DNA of 64,000 nucleotides from Granulicella sp. 5B5 (GCF_014083945.1 NZ_CP046444.1:2976001-3040000), one strand, 5' to 3'; numbered from the stretch's first letter, positions 1 through 8,247 are shown. Notes: a model not told the origin generated them from the sequence alone. A program made the numbers and translations.

Positions 1-823
1 GGATAGGCGGCTTGCGCGCGCCCACGGGGGCGACGGGCGAGATGGCTGCAAAAAATTCGTTGCGGTTATAGAAGAAGACGTCGCCGTGGATCTGGTTGGT
101 ACCGGACTTGAGCACCATGTTCTGGTTGGCACCGGCGTTGCGACCCATGTCGGCTTCGGCGTTGCTCTGCATGGAGAACTGATCGATTGCCTCAATGGGA
201 ACGAGCCCGCCGGGGACACTGGCGATGCCGCCCTGGTTGGAAGCAACGATGCCGAGGTACGCATCGACGTTGTCGGTACCGTCGATCTGGTAGTTGATGG
301 AAGTGGTGCGCTGGCCGTTAACGGAGCCGCTGAGGTTGTCACCAGGCGTGAACTTGACCATCTGGGTGAAGTCGCGGCCGTTGATGGGCATGTCGGCGAC
401 CTGCCTGGTATTGACGACCGAGACAAGTGAGCTGGTCGTGGTGTCGACCGATACGGCGTTGGCAGCGACGTCGACGACTGTGGCTTCCGTGCCGACGTTC
501 ATCGACACCTTGACGTTGGCGACCTTGGAGACGTTGACCTCGATGTTGTCAATCTTCTGCGTCTGGAAGCCCTGGAAGGAGACCGTAAGCTGGTAGACGC
601 CGGGAGGGAGCTCCGGGAAGTTGAACTCGCCGTCCTTGTTGGACTTGCTATCAACAACGGTGGCAGTGGCAGGGTTCTTTAGTTGTATAGAAGCACCGGG
701 GATGACAGCACCCTGGACGTCAACGACCGTGCCAGAGAGTGCCCCTCGAAAGGTTTGCGCTCGCAACGCGGAGAATGTGACTGCGAACAAAGCGATGAGA
801 ACAAGCCAGCGAAGACGAAGCAT
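1..823 (-). CDS. Oar-like TonB-dependent receptor, N-terminal part (truncated by window edge)
   Basis: The reading frame is open from an ATG at 823 to the left edge, giving the first ~274 residues of a large outer-membrane receptor. A signal peptide (MLRLRWLVLIALFAVTFSAL, cut after RAQ) is followed by a carboxypeptidase-regulatory-like beta-sandwich (about residues 25-110, with GTVVDVQGAVIPGA and GEFNFPELPPGVY). The plug region follows, with MPINGRDFTQ and NGQRTTSINYQIDGTD. A GGAGGAAT ribosome-binding site lies about 10 nt before the ATG. Receptors of this family bring large substrates, often glycans, across the outer membrane using TonB energy; the substrate cannot be read from the sequence. 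A promoter with a palindrome in its spacer lies ~300 nt upstream and a possible Cys-containing leader lies further up. The C-terminal barrel is outside the window. Confidence 0.93.
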   Translation of the reverse strand, partial: MLRLRWLVLIALFAVTFSALRAQTFRGALSGTVVDVQGAVIPGASIQLKNPATATVVDSKSNKDGEFNFPELPPGVYQLTVSFQGFQTQKIDNIEVNVSKVANVKVSMNVGTEATVVDVAANAVSVDTTTSSLVSVVNTRQVADMPINGRDFTQMVKFTPGDNLSGSVNGQRTTSINYQIDGTDNVDAYLGIVASNQGGIASVPGGLVPIEAIDQFSMQSNAEADMGRNAGANQNMVLKSGTNQIHGDVFFYNRNEFFAAISPVAPVGARKPPI

Positions 824-1125
824 GTGCGGAATTCCTCCAGAAACTGTTGTTCGAAATAAAGTGGAGCAAGTTTGGATACACGAATGGCGCGGCCCAAGGT
901 GAGATCCATGGAACCGTCGTAGCGATGAGTTGTTGCGATCTGTTATCCCTGCGATGCGGGACAACGAAGTTGATGCAGCATGACGCGAAGGCCTAAGGGC
1001 TATCGCAGCGGCGGCAGCCAGCGGTATGCAGGAGCGCTTCGACGGTAGCTCCGGCGGCGAGACACGAGCTGCTTCATCCTGGAAGAGTTCAACGTCCGCG
1101 CAGAACAAAATTTGCGGTGTAACTC

Positions 1126-1155
1126 ATTGAAAATGAGAATGCGTTCTCAGGTCAA
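1126..1155 (-). promoter_or_regulatory. Putative promoter with palindrome in the -35/-10 spacer, for the TonB gene at 1-823
   Basis: On the minus strand TTGACC (1150-1155) and TTCAAT (1126-1131) are 18 bp apart. The spacer holds a perfect inverted repeat, TGAGAA-tgcg-TTCTCA (1134-1149), which partly overlaps a second dyad, CTCATT-gaa-AATGAG. A regulator bound here would block polymerase. The sequence resembles Fur-type sites (AT-rich hexamer arrays), which would suit a TonB receptor, but this is only a resemblance. The predicted 5' UTR is about 295 nt, which is long. Confidence 0.4.
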
Positions 1156-1437
1156 GGAATTGTTTGATTCTACAAGGAAGTTGCATGCCAAGACGCGGAA
1201 TATTGTTCATATAGCCGTGTTCCGGTTTGTACTGCAGGGAAGCTTTGCCACTGTAGGGTTGTTGCTTCAGAAGAGCCACGAGATCATGCCGCTCTGCATT
1301 GCGATAATTGATAGTGTTCACGAAGGCATCCATAGGCAGGTGGATTTGGTATGGGTCTCGGAGAAGCGCGACAGACCGTTTCAGCGAAGGTGCTGAGCGA
1401 GATACAGAAGGCGGTTTTATGGAGGCATGCCTTCAGT

Positions 1438-1470
1438 AAAAAAACCACTCCAGCGTGGCTGGCGAGTGGG
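1438..1470 (-). terminator. Intrinsic terminator or attenuator downstream of the 1501-1584 leader ORF
   Basis: Read on the minus strand, CCACT and CCAGC pair with GCTGG and AGTGG (10 bp, a 2-nt bulge, a 3-nt loop), followed at once by seven U residues (1444-1438). The 5' side (minus CCCACTCGCC, 1470-1461) can instead pair with GGCGGATGGG inside the leader ORF (1536-1527) with 8 Watson-Crick pairs, one G-U and one mismatch. That gives the competing structures of an attenuator. The 5' arm contains the ACCCAC seen in the other three Cys-leader terminators. Confidence 0.6.
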
Positions 1471-1500
1471 TTTGTCGGTAACTATACGATCATAAAGATC

Positions 1501-1584
1501 CTATGAGTTATAGGCCAACGCGTCTCCCCATCCGCCGGAGATCATGCGGGGGAAACAACAACTAGCGTTGAAGAAATTGTTCAT
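1501..1584 (-). CDS. Possible leader peptide with tandem Cys codons (leader iv)
   Basis: A 27-codon ORF starts at the ATG at 1584 with MNNFFNASCCFPRMISGG and ends at TAG 1503-1501, 31 nt before a strong hairpin/U-tract. The Cys-Cys codons (1560-1555) lie 24 nt before an arm (1536-1527) that can pair with the terminator's 5' side, the same spacing seen in the three clear Cys-rich leaders of this window (24-35 nt). A TTGACA lies 29 nt upstream of the ATG, so the mRNA may be leaderless. Against it: there are only two Cys codons, three Phe codons could equally be the sensor, and the next real gene (the TonB receptor at 823) begins ~615 nt downstream and has its own candidate promoter. I infer an attenuator; what it controls is uncertain. 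Confidence 0.4.
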   Translation of the reverse strand: MNNFFNASCCFPRMISGGWGDALAYNS

Positions 1585-1590
1585 TGCGTC

Positions 1591-1619
1591 AAACCTATCA
1601 TGGCCAAGGTTTTTGTCAA
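1591..1619 (-). promoter_or_regulatory. Putative promoter of leader iv
   Basis: Minus-strand TTGACA (1619-1614) and TAGGTT (1597-1592) are separated by 16 bp. The expected start point falls at or next to the leader ATG at 1584, implying little or no 5' UTR. The -35 is a consensus match; the -10 is weak. Confidence 0.4.
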
Positions 1620-1822
1620 GTATTAATCCAACAACAAGTTCTATTTCGTCTTGTTAGAGCGCTGCGAAACGGATTGAAAATCATTGCACAGCCTGCTCAA
1701 AATCAGAAGGCTGTTGTGCTTGGAGGCCTGCAAATAAACGTATCGCTGCGATGGGCACACGTCTGGGATATGCAGGAGACTGGAGCCGATGATGAGCACG
1801 AAGAGGGACGCGAAGGTTTTGT

Positions 1823-2605
1823 TCAGGTGAGGATGATGCGGGTCTTGCGGTTGCGGAAGGCTTCGACGGCGACGGGGTTGGCGCCGTCGTCGGTGATGAT
1901 GACATCGACTTCTTCGGCAGAACAGACGCGCATGGCGCTGACCTGGCCGAGTTTGCTGGAGTCGGCGACGGCGATGACCTGCTTGGAGTGGCGGACCATC
2001 TCGGAGAGGATGAGGGCCTCGTCGGACTCGATGACGGTGATGCCGTACTCGGGGTGGATGCCGGTGGCGCCGATGAAGAACTTGTCGAAGAAGAGGCGCT
2101 GGAGAGCGTCGAATGCGGTGGCGCCGACCATGGAAAACGAGCCGGGCCAGCGGACGGCACCGCCGGTGAGCGTGACCTTGAGGTTGGGCAGGCTGGAGAG
2201 CTCCATGCCGATGTTGACCGCGCTGGTGACGATGTGGATGTCTTCGCGATGGCGGAGGCTGCGCGCGAGCTGCGTGGTAGTGGTGCCGGGGGAGAGTGCG
2301 ATGACGTCGCCCTTTTCGACGAGGTCGGCGGCGGCGAGGCCGATGCGGCGCTTCTCGTCGGCGAAACGCTCTTCGCGGAGCGGGAAGGCGGCGTCGAAGC
2401 GGAAGGGCTCGTAGTTGAGCTTGCCGGCGACCTCGGCCCCGCCATGGGTGCGGTTGACGAGGCCGCGTTCTTCGAGGTGGATGAGGTCTCGGCGGACGCT
2501 TGCCGGTGACGCGCCGACGGCGGTGGAGAGCTCTTCAATGCTGCCACTGCCCTTTTGCAGAAGCAGATGGAGAATTTGTTTCGCGCGGTCGTGTCTGGCG
2601 GCCAT
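1823..2605 (-). CDS. DeoR/GlpR (AgaR-like) transcriptional repressor
   Basis: 260 residues, the normal length for the family. An N-terminal DeoR winged helix (residues ~4-58: SIEELSTAVGASPASVRRDL, then GLVNRTHGGA) is followed by the C-terminal DeoRC sugar-phosphate-binding domain (ISOCOT fold; LSPGTTTTQLARSL, IVTSAVNIG, ADSSKLGQ). The start at 2605 has a strong GGAAGGAG site. It is transcribed away from the TonB receptor at 2864, and two palindromes lie in the shared promoter region, so autoregulation and control of the receptor are likely. DeoR proteins of this subgroup respond to phosphorylated amino sugars or hexoses, which fits the GlcNAc-type kinase and isomerase nearby. It is a clear paralogue of the regulator at 9565-10350 (both contain FADEKRRIGL and GTTTTQL). 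The exact effector is unknown. Confidence 0.92.
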   Translation of the reverse strand: MAARHDRAKQILHLLLQKGSGSIEELSTAVGASPASVRRDLIHLEERGLVNRTHGGAEVAGKLNYEPFRFDAAFPLREERFADEKRRIGLAAADLVEKGDVIALSPGTTTTQLARSLRHREDIHIVTSAVNIGMELSSLPNLKVTLTGGAVRWPGSFSMVGATAFDALQRLFFDKFFIGATGIHPEYGITVIESDEALILSEMVRHSKQVIAVADSSKLGQVSAMRVCSAEEVDVIITDDGANPVAVEAFRNRKTRIILT

Positions 2606-2685
2606 GGTCTCCTTCCAAGTCCTTTCATCATATCTAGAAGATGAGAGTTTGAGACGAGAGTGGTTGCAGACCGGAAGGAAGCTGC

Positions 2686-2731
2686 TTGTGCATTATTTTG
2701 CACAAACTTTTCATAAATGTGAAAAGTTTGT
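2686..2731. promoter_or_regulatory. Two overlapping palindromes, candidate DeoR operators
   Basis: TTGTGCA-ttattt-TGCACAA (arms 2686-2692 and 2699-2705) overlaps a second, longer perfect inverted repeat, ACAAACTTTTCA-taaatg-TGAAAAGTTTGT (arms 2702-2713 and 2720-2731). The second abuts the -35 hexamer of the TonB receptor gene. Position between the DeoR gene and its divergent neighbour suggests that this repressor binds here; the link is inferred. Confidence 0.6.
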
Positions 2732-2760
2732 TGACAAGTGACGATCCTAGTCCCTAGACT
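2731..2760 (+). promoter_or_regulatory. Putative sigma-70 promoter of the TonB gene at 2864
   Basis: TTGACA (2731-2736), an 18-bp spacer and TAGACT (2755-2760). The predicted transcript has a 5' UTR of ~95 nt. The -35 overlaps the end of the 12-bp inverted repeat, so an occupied operator would occlude it. Confidence 0.55.
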
Positions 2761-2863
2761 CCAAGCTCATAGAAGCGGTTTTCAGGGTCAGTCCGGGGCG
2801 CAGGCCTGAGGATTGCGTTTGCAGAAGCCGCGACGACGATGTTTCACCTTTGGAGGTTGCGCG

Positions 2864-5800
2864 ATGTTGAAGACGATCCGGCTGGGATACCTGGGATTAG
2901 CGGTGGCCCTGTTGTTGGGGGTGGCGGGCGCACATGCGCAGACGGTGACAGGCGCAGTGACGGGCGAGGTGACGGACTCGACGGGTGCGGTGATTCCGGG
3001 TGCGACGGTGGTGGTGCAAGACACCGACACAAACGTGAAGACGACGGTGACGTCCAACGCGGCGGGCGTGTATACGGCGCGGTTTTTGCCGATCGGGCAC
3101 TATAAAGTTCTGGTTTCGGCACAGGGCTTTGCGAGCCAGTCGACGCCGGCGTTTGCGCTGGAGATCAACCAGACTGTGGAGCTGCACACGAAGTTGTCAG
3201 TTGGCAGCGAGAGCACGGTGAACGTGACGGGCACGGCACCGATCCTGAATACGACGGACGGCACGATTGGCACAACATTCTCAGAGAATGAGGTGCAGAA
3301 CGTGCCGCTGGAGGGCCGGAATTTTCAGGCTGTGACGCTGCTGACGCCGGGCGTTGTGAGCACGGACCCGACGGGGCTGACGGGGTCGAACGCGACGCTG
3401 CGCAGCACGACGAGCAACAACCTGGTCAGCGTGAACGGCAACCGTGGGCAGGCGAACTACTACACGCTGGATGGCGTGGACATCAACGAGCCGCAGAACA
3501 ACCAGATTGGATATAACCCGGCACCGGATGCACTGCAGGAGATCAAGGTGATCTCGGGCAATGCGCCGGCGATTTACGGCAACGTGAACGGCGGTGATGT
3601 GGTGAGCGTGCTGAAGAGCGGCACGAACCAGTTTCATGGCAGCGCATATGCGTATCTGCAGAACAACAAACTGAATGCCAACAGCTGGGAGAACAAGTTC
3701 AAAGGTCAACCCATCAATCGCTACACGCAGACCATCTTTGGCGGAACCATCGGCGGCCCGATTTTTCATGACAAGCTGTTCTTCTTTGCCGACTATGAGG
3801 GCTTTCGGCAGCCGGCCGCAACCCAGAAGGCGTACCAGGTGCTGACACAAGCGGAACTTAACGGGGACTTCTCGGCGATTCCGTTCCAGCTCTACAACAC
3901 GCAGGCGTATGACGCGGCGACGAACACGTATCCTGTGTTCCAGAATAACCAGATTCCTGTGAACAATCCTGTGGCGAAGTACCTTGCGGCGCACCCTGCC
4001 GACTACCCGACGCCCAATGCAGACCCGTCGCCGAATACCTATCTGCGGCAGTATGAGGGAACCGAGCGCGGGTACAACGTGAACAACCAGTTTGATGCAA
4101 AGGTGGACTGGACTCCGGAGGCGAAGGACCGCATCTCTGGTTTCTATGCGCAGTCGCGCGCGCGGAACGGCAGCGATACGATCTTTCCGATCAGTTTCCC
4201 CAGCATCAGCAGTTATCCAACGACACTATTTGGAGCAAGCTGGGTGCATACGTTCTCGTCGGCCATTGTGAACCAGTTCAATGCAGGGTTTACGCGAGTG
4301 AGCTGGAATACGGGTGTGCCGATCGACCGTCTCGGGTCCTTCGGACTGAGCGGTGATTCGGTGGTGGGGATTCCGTTTGGCGTCCAGCAGTTTGCGGGCT
4401 TTACGGAGATGAACATCAGCGACGCGAGCACGATCGGCAATCGCGGCGCGGCGCAGGTTCTGATCGATAACACATTCGGTTATAACGACAACTTGACGAT
4501 TCAGCGCGGTAAGCACCTGTTCACGCTCGGCGTACAGGCCGTACGCTATCAACAGGAGTACTCGCAGGTCCAGAATGCGGGTGCGCTTGGTTTCTTCCAA
4601 TACAACGGCGTGTACACGAACAATCCGAATGCCGGGAACCCGAATGTCGGGGCGGCGGACTTTGTGCTCGACGCGGCGAACCAGTACGGTCTGCAGGACG
4701 GCGGAGAGTTTGGCAATCGCCAGTGGCGCGCAGCAGGTTACATCCAGGACGACTGGAAGGCGCTGCCGAACCTGACGTTGAACCTGGGTGTTCGCTATGA
4801 GTACGACCAGCCGATGACCGAGGCGAACAACAAGAACGCGAACGTGCTTCCGTTGAACGGCGGCACGATGGAGTTCGCGGGGTCGATTCCAGCGGGCGCC
4901 CCGGCGGGTTCGATCATTTGCCCCACGACGGCCTGTTACGACCCAAACTACAGGCAGATCATGCCTCGCTTTGGGTTCGCCTACCAGGCGGCACAGAACA
5001 TCTCGATCCGTGGCGGCTACGGCGCGACGAGCTTCCTGGAGGGCAACGCGGCCAACCAGCGGCTGACGGACAATCCACCGCTGGTCTCGGCGTTCCAGCG
5101 CAATGGAGTTGCGCCGAGCGGGGGGACGGGTGGCACGGCCCTGATGGCTTCGCAGGGTTTCGTGACGAATGCGAACACGGCGCAGCCGAGCGGCGGCCAG
5201 TTCAGCGAGTGGCCGCAGAACCAGCAGCCGGCGTATATCCAGCAGTGGAACCTGACGGTGGAGACGGCGCTGAACTCGGTGACGTCGCTTTCGATCGGGT
5301 ATGTGGGGCAGTCGGGCCAGCACCTGATCGACTACGGCAATGCGAACCAGTTCACGCTGGCGCAGGTGGAGGACCTCGCGAACAATCCGAACCCTGTGCC
5401 GGCGGCTGATTTGACGCCATACTACAACCTGGCTGCGGGAACCTCGTACGCCGCGGGCAATGGCGGCCTCGTGCTGATAACAGAGTCGCGGGCGAAGTCG
5501 AACTACAACGGACTACAGGCGACGCTACGCCAGCGGCAGAAGTACGGGCTGGAGTACAACATCAACTACACGTTTGCGAAGTCGATGACGAACGCGGCTG
5601 GCAACTACGGCGCGCCAAATGTATCGCAGACGGGCGGCGATCAGACGTTCCAGGACTACTACAACAGCCAGGCGGACTACGGCGTCTCCGGCGACGACAT
5701 TCGCAATCAGTTGAATGCGCTGATTGTCTATGCGCTGCCGTACGGACATGGACGTCAGTTCGGTGCGCACTCGAACATATTCCTGAATGAGGCTCTGGGC

Positions 5801-6310
5801 GGCTGGTCGATTTCGAATGCCTTCCGCGCGTTCAGCGGTGTGCCGGTGACTATTACGGCCAATGGTACCGCGACGAGTGCAACGATTTCTGAGGGCGGCG
5901 AGCGAGCGAACCAGTATTCGAAGATTCGCGTGGTCAACCGCTCGCTCAACAACTGGTTCGGTACGGACCCTTCGGCGCAGCCGTGCAGGAACACCGCAAA
6001 GGGCACAGTGCCGGATCGGAGCGATCATGCCGACTGCGCGTACGGTCAACCAGCGCAATTTCAGTTCGGTACGGCTGCGAACGGGACGGAGCGTGCGCCT
6101 GACTTCTACCAGCTGGATACGTCGTTGTTCAAGGACTTCACCACGTTCCGCGAAGAGTCTCTCGGGTTCCGGGCGGACTTCTTCAACATCCTGAACAAGG
6201 CGGATTACGGCAACCCGGACAATAATATCCAGGACAGCAACTTTGGACAGATCAACAATGTGCGCAACCAGGAACGTCGCATACAGTTGTCATTGAACTA
6301 TAAGTTTTAA
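2864..6310 (+). CDS. Oar-like TonB-dependent receptor
   Basis: 1148 residues. I chose ATG 2864 because GGAGG lies 7 nt upstream and a clean signal peptide follows (MLKTIRLGYLGLAVALLLGV, ending AHAQ); the in-frame TTG at 2813 would put 17 charged residues before it. Domains: carboxypeptidase-regulatory-like fold (residues ~28-110, GEVTDSTGAVIPGATVVV), plug (~120-240, VPLEGRNFQ and NGNRGQANYYTLDGVDINEP), then a long beta-barrel with SxYGxxxFLEG-type strands and a terminal RRIQLSLNYKF ending in Phe, as outer-membrane barrels do. It probably imports an oligosaccharide. Neighbours are a DeoR repressor (divergent), CutC and amino-sugar enzymes, which point to an amino-sugar-containing glycan, but that is inference. 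Confidence 0.95.
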   Translation: MLKTIRLGYLGLAVALLLGVAGAHAQTVTGAVTGEVTDSTGAVIPGATVVVQDTDTNVKTTVTSNAAGVYTARFLPIGHYKVLVSAQGFASQSTPAFALEINQTVELHTKLSVGSESTVNVTGTAPILNTTDGTIGTTFSENEVQNVPLEGRNFQAVTLLTPGVVSTDPTGLTGSNATLRSTTSNNLVSVNGNRGQANYYTLDGVDINEPQNNQIGYNPAPDALQEIKVISGNAPAIYGNVNGGDVVSVLKSGTNQFHGSAYAYLQNNKLNANSWENKFKGQPINRYTQTIFGGTIGGPIFHDKLFFFADYEGFRQPAATQKAYQVLTQAELNGDFSAIPFQLYNTQAYDAATNTYPVFQNNQIPVNNPVAKYLAAHPADYPTPNADPSPNTYLRQYEGTERGYNVNNQFDAKVDWTPEAKDRISGFYAQSRARNGSDTIFPISFPSISSYPTTLFGASWVHTFSSAIVNQFNAGFTRVSWNTGVPIDRLGSFGLSGDSVVGIPFGVQQFAGFTEMNISDASTIGNRGAAQVLIDNTFGYNDNLTIQRGKHLFTLGVQAVRYQQEYSQVQNAGALGFFQYNGVYTNNPNAGNPNVGAADFVLDAANQYGLQDGGEFGNRQWRAAGYIQDDWKALPNLTLNLGVRYEYDQPMTEANNKNANVLPLNGGTMEFAGSIPAGAPAGSIICPTTACYDPNYRQIMPRFGFAYQAAQNISIRGGYGATSFLEGNAANQRLTDNPPLVSAFQRNGVAPSGGTGGTALMASQGFVTNANTAQPSGGQFSEWPQNQQPAYIQQWNLTVETALNSVTSLSIGYVGQSGQHLIDYGNANQFTLAQVEDLANNPNPVPAADLTPYYNLAAGTSYAAGNGGLVLITESRAKSNYNGLQATLRQRQKYGLEYNINYTFAKSMTNAAGNYGAPNVSQTGGDQTFQDYYNSQADYGVSGDDIRNQLNALIVYALPYGHGRQFGAHSNIFLNEALGGWSISNAFRAFSGVPVTITANGTATSATISEGGERANQYSKIRVVNRSLNNWFGTDPSAQPCRNTAKGTVPDRSDHADCAYGQPAQFQFGTAANGTERAPDFYQLDTSLFKDFTTFREESLGFRADFFNILNKADYGNPDNNIQDSNFGQINNVRNQERRIQLSLNYKF

Positions 6311-6318
6311 CCGATAAC

Positions 6319-6352
6319 GAACATGCGCCGGGAACCAACCCGGTGCATGTTC
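6319..6352. terminator. Strong intergenic hairpin after the TonB gene
   Basis: A 14-bp stem (GAACATGCGCCGGG, 6319-6332, with 6339-6352; one G-U) and a 6-nt loop, 8 nt after the stop codon. No U-tract follows on either strand, so it may act as an mRNA-stabilising or Rho-associated hairpin rather than a classical terminator. The cutC frame could be read through it from an ATG at 6323, which is one reason to reject that start. Confidence 0.5.
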
Positions 6353-6418
6353 TCGTACGGCACTGTGGGCCTGGCACCAACAGAGAACAAGACCCTGTGC
6401 AAACGGGTTGGTGGATCG

Positions 6419-7102
6419 ATGGGAAAGATGATTTTTGAGCTCTGTGCGGAGACGGTGGGAGCTTGCGTGGCTGCGCGGGACGGGGGGGCCGACCGTATCG
6501 AACTGTGCTCGGCACTGAGTGAGGACGGGCTGACGCCGAGCCATGGGTTGTTGCACGAGGCCATTGTGAAGAGTGGCCTGCCGGTACATGGACTGGTGCG
6601 TCCTCGGGGCGGCGGATTTGTGTACTCCGACGATGAGATTGCGGTGATGGAGCAGGACATTCTGCACATGCGGCAGCTGGGGGTTGCAGGCGTTGTGCTG
6701 GGGCTGCTGAAGTCCGATGGCACCGTGGATGTCGATGCGACGCGGAGGCTGGTGGCGCTGGCGCGGCCGCTGCAGGTGACGTTTCATCGTGCGTTCGATG
6801 AGACGCCGTCGCTGGAGCAGGCGTTGGAAGATGTTATCGCGACAGGCTGCGACCGCGTGCTGACCTCAGGGGGCTGCGCCGATGTGATGCAGGGCGCCGA
6901 TGTGCTGGCACGGCTGGTGGCACAGGCGGGAGACCGCATCGAGATTGCCGTGGGTGGTGGGCTGAGGACGACGAATGCTGCGGAGCTGGCGATGCGTACA
7001 CGGGCCAAGAGCTTTCATGGCTCGTTGAGCTGGGATGGTGTGCCGACAGCGCAGGATGTGCGGAGCATGGTGGAGCAGCTGCGGAGCGTGGGAGCCGCGT
7101 GA
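6419..7102 (+). CDS. cutC: CutC family TIM-barrel protein
   Basis: 227 residues from ATG 6419 (MGKMIFELCAETV), the usual CutC length. The upstream in-frame ATG at 6323 lies in a hairpin and adds a non-conserved tail. Family landmarks visible: FELCAETVGACVAARDGGADRIELC at the N-terminus, GLTPSHGLL, HGLVRPRGGGFVYSD, VTFHRAFDE and VLTSGG. CutC was first linked to copper tolerance, but that role is disputed and the fold is that of a TIM-barrel enzyme. Here it sits between a TonB receptor and a convergent GlcNAc-kinase/isomerase pair, so a role in sugar metabolism is plausible. No copper genes are nearby. Confidence 0.9.
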   Translation: MGKMIFELCAETVGACVAARDGGADRIELCSALSEDGLTPSHGLLHEAIVKSGLPVHGLVRPRGGGFVYSDDEIAVMEQDILHMRQLGVAGVVLGLLKSDGTVDVDATRRLVALARPLQVTFHRAFDETPSLEQALEDVIATGCDRVLTSGGCADVMQGADVLARLVAQAGDRIEIAVGGGLRTTNAAELAMRTRAKSFHGSLSWDGVPTAQDVRSMVEQLRSVGAA

Positions 7103-7142
7103 TGAACGGGTTTGTCGCGGGTTAGAAACTCTGGGTAGAGAT

Positions 7143-7199
7143 GCAGGTCTCTCCACTACGCCAAACGATGAAGCTTGTTTGGCTTCGGTCGAGATGACA
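7143..7199. repeat. Dispersed intergenic repeat with internal hairpin
   Basis: The segment begins GCAGGTCTCTCCACTACGCC and ends TCGGTCGAGATGACA, with an inner inverted repeat GCCAAAC/GTTTGGC. The same begin/end style (GCAG..TCC ... GATGACA or GAATGACAA) recurs at 8224-8247 and, inside recG, at 58289-58320. It fills most of the gap between the convergent cutC and kinase genes. Confidence 0.5.
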
Positions 7200-7244
7200 C
7201 TTCTGTTGTTAGCCTTGAAAAGGCTCGAGATGAAGGATGCGCCG

Positions 7245-8159
7245 CTACTGGCCGTTGCGGGCGCGCCAGAGAGCGCCTTCGATGGGGTCGACGGTGCCGG
7301 GGAGAACATGCACGGTGGGGAAGTCGCGCTGCAGTGAGGCGATGAGAGCTTCACGCACGGGCAGAACTTTTTCGAGGATGGAGCCGGTGAAGGCGACAGG
7401 CGGCGTGAAGGCGGCGTCGGTTGATGCCGCCTTCACGCGGTGCATGGTGAGGCGGACGAGTTCGCCGAGCTCTTCGCCTTGTTGATGCAGGACGTTGGCT
7501 GCGACGGCGTCGCCGTTGGCGGCGCAGCGCACGACGAGCTCGGTGAGTTGCGAGAAGTCGGGTGCGGGGACGCGGTTGGCGAAGGCGACGATGTCGTCGA
7601 GTGAGGTGAGGTTCCAGAACTTGAGCACTGCGGGGAGCAGTGTGGTGTCGATGCCGCGGTCGGTGGCGAGGAAGAGTGCGCGGAGAGCCTCGTGGCCGAT
7701 GCGATGGCCGGAGCCTTGGTCTGCAAGCGCAGGGCCGTAACCGCCAGCGCCGATGAGCTTGCCCGTAGCGTCACGGCCGGCCACGTTGGAGCCGGTGCCT
7801 GCGATGGCGAGCACGCCGGGCTTGCCGAAGAAGGCAGCGTCCAGCGCAATCTCGATGTCGCCGAGGAGGAGGAACGAACCCGCGACGCGGGAGGGGATCT
7901 CTTCGTGGAGCCAATCGGTGACGAGCGGGACGGTATAGCCAGCGGTGCCGATGCAGGTGCAGTGGATGGACTGCATGGAGATGCCGGTCTGGGCGGTGAG
8001 CTCTTCGAGCGCCTGCTCTAGGTTCGCTGTGGCGGCGTCGGCGTCGGCGCGCATGCGTTTGATAGTGCCGGTGCGCACACGGGCTAGCTCGCGGGTGTCG
8101 TCGGCGAGAAGGTAGTCGGTCTTGGTGCCGCCGGCATCGATGGCGAGATAGTAGCTCAT
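7245..8159 (-). CDS. BadF/BadG/BcrA/BcrD-type ATPase, probable N-acetylglucosamine kinase
   Basis: 304 residues with the actin-like ATPase fold. The phosphate-1 motif is at the N-terminus (LAIDAGGTKTDYLLAD), followed by CIGTAGYT, LAIAGTGSNVAGRD and the GGYGPALADQGSGHRIGHEALR loop typical of the GlcNAc-kinase branch (NAGK-like); FTGSILEK is the C-terminal adenosine loop. The likely reaction is ATP-dependent 6-phosphorylation of GlcNAc or a related amino sugar in the cytoplasm. It lies directly downstream of the GlmS-like isomerase (132-bp gap, same strand), so the pair would phosphorylate and then isomerise/deaminate an amino sugar. A heptameric repeat sits just before its start. Glucosamine kinase is the main alternative. 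Confidence 0.88.
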   Translation of the reverse strand: MSYYLAIDAGGTKTDYLLADDTRELARVRTGTIKRMRADADAATANLEQALEELTAQTGISMQSIHCTCIGTAGYTVPLVTDWLHEEIPSRVAGSFLLLGDIEIALDAAFFGKPGVLAIAGTGSNVAGRDATGKLIGAGGYGPALADQGSGHRIGHEALRALFLATDRGIDTTLLPAVLKFWNLTSLDDIVAFANRVPAPDFSQLTELVVRCAANGDAVAANVLHQQGEELGELVRLTMHRVKAASTDAAFTPPVAFTGSILEKVLPVREALIASLQRDFPTVHVLPGTVDPIEGALWRARNGQ

Positions 8160-8165
8160 AAGGCA

Positions 8166-8193
8166 GTGGGTAGAGAGTAGTGGGTAGACAGTA
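8166..8193. repeat. Short tandem heptamer repeat (4 units)
   Basis: GTGGGTA GAGAGTA GTGGGTA GACAGTA, four 7-bp units only 7 nt upstream of the kinase start. The complement of the array at 60161-60188 shares the exact unit GAGAGTA. This resembles the short tandemly repeated repetitive (STRR) heptamers known from cyanobacteria. Confidence 0.6.
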
Positions 8194-8223
8194 GATAAGG
8201 CAAAGGTGACTGCAACGACAAAC

Positions 8224-8247
8224 GCAGATTCCCTGCGGGAATGACAA
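8224..8247. repeat. Dispersed repeat, short copy
   Basis: GCAGATTCCCTGCGGGAATG followed by ACAA. Its two ends (GCAGATTCC and GGAATGACAA) are identical to those of the 32-bp copy inside recG (58289-58320, read on the minus strand). The inner bases form a small hairpin (TTCCctgcGGGAA-like). It lies in the isomerase-kinase intergenic gap. Confidence 0.6.

Noticed and set aside
1124-1333. 69-codon minus-strand ORF between leader iv and the TonB receptor
   Set aside because: No ribosome-binding site or domain, and it covers the predicted promoter palindrome.
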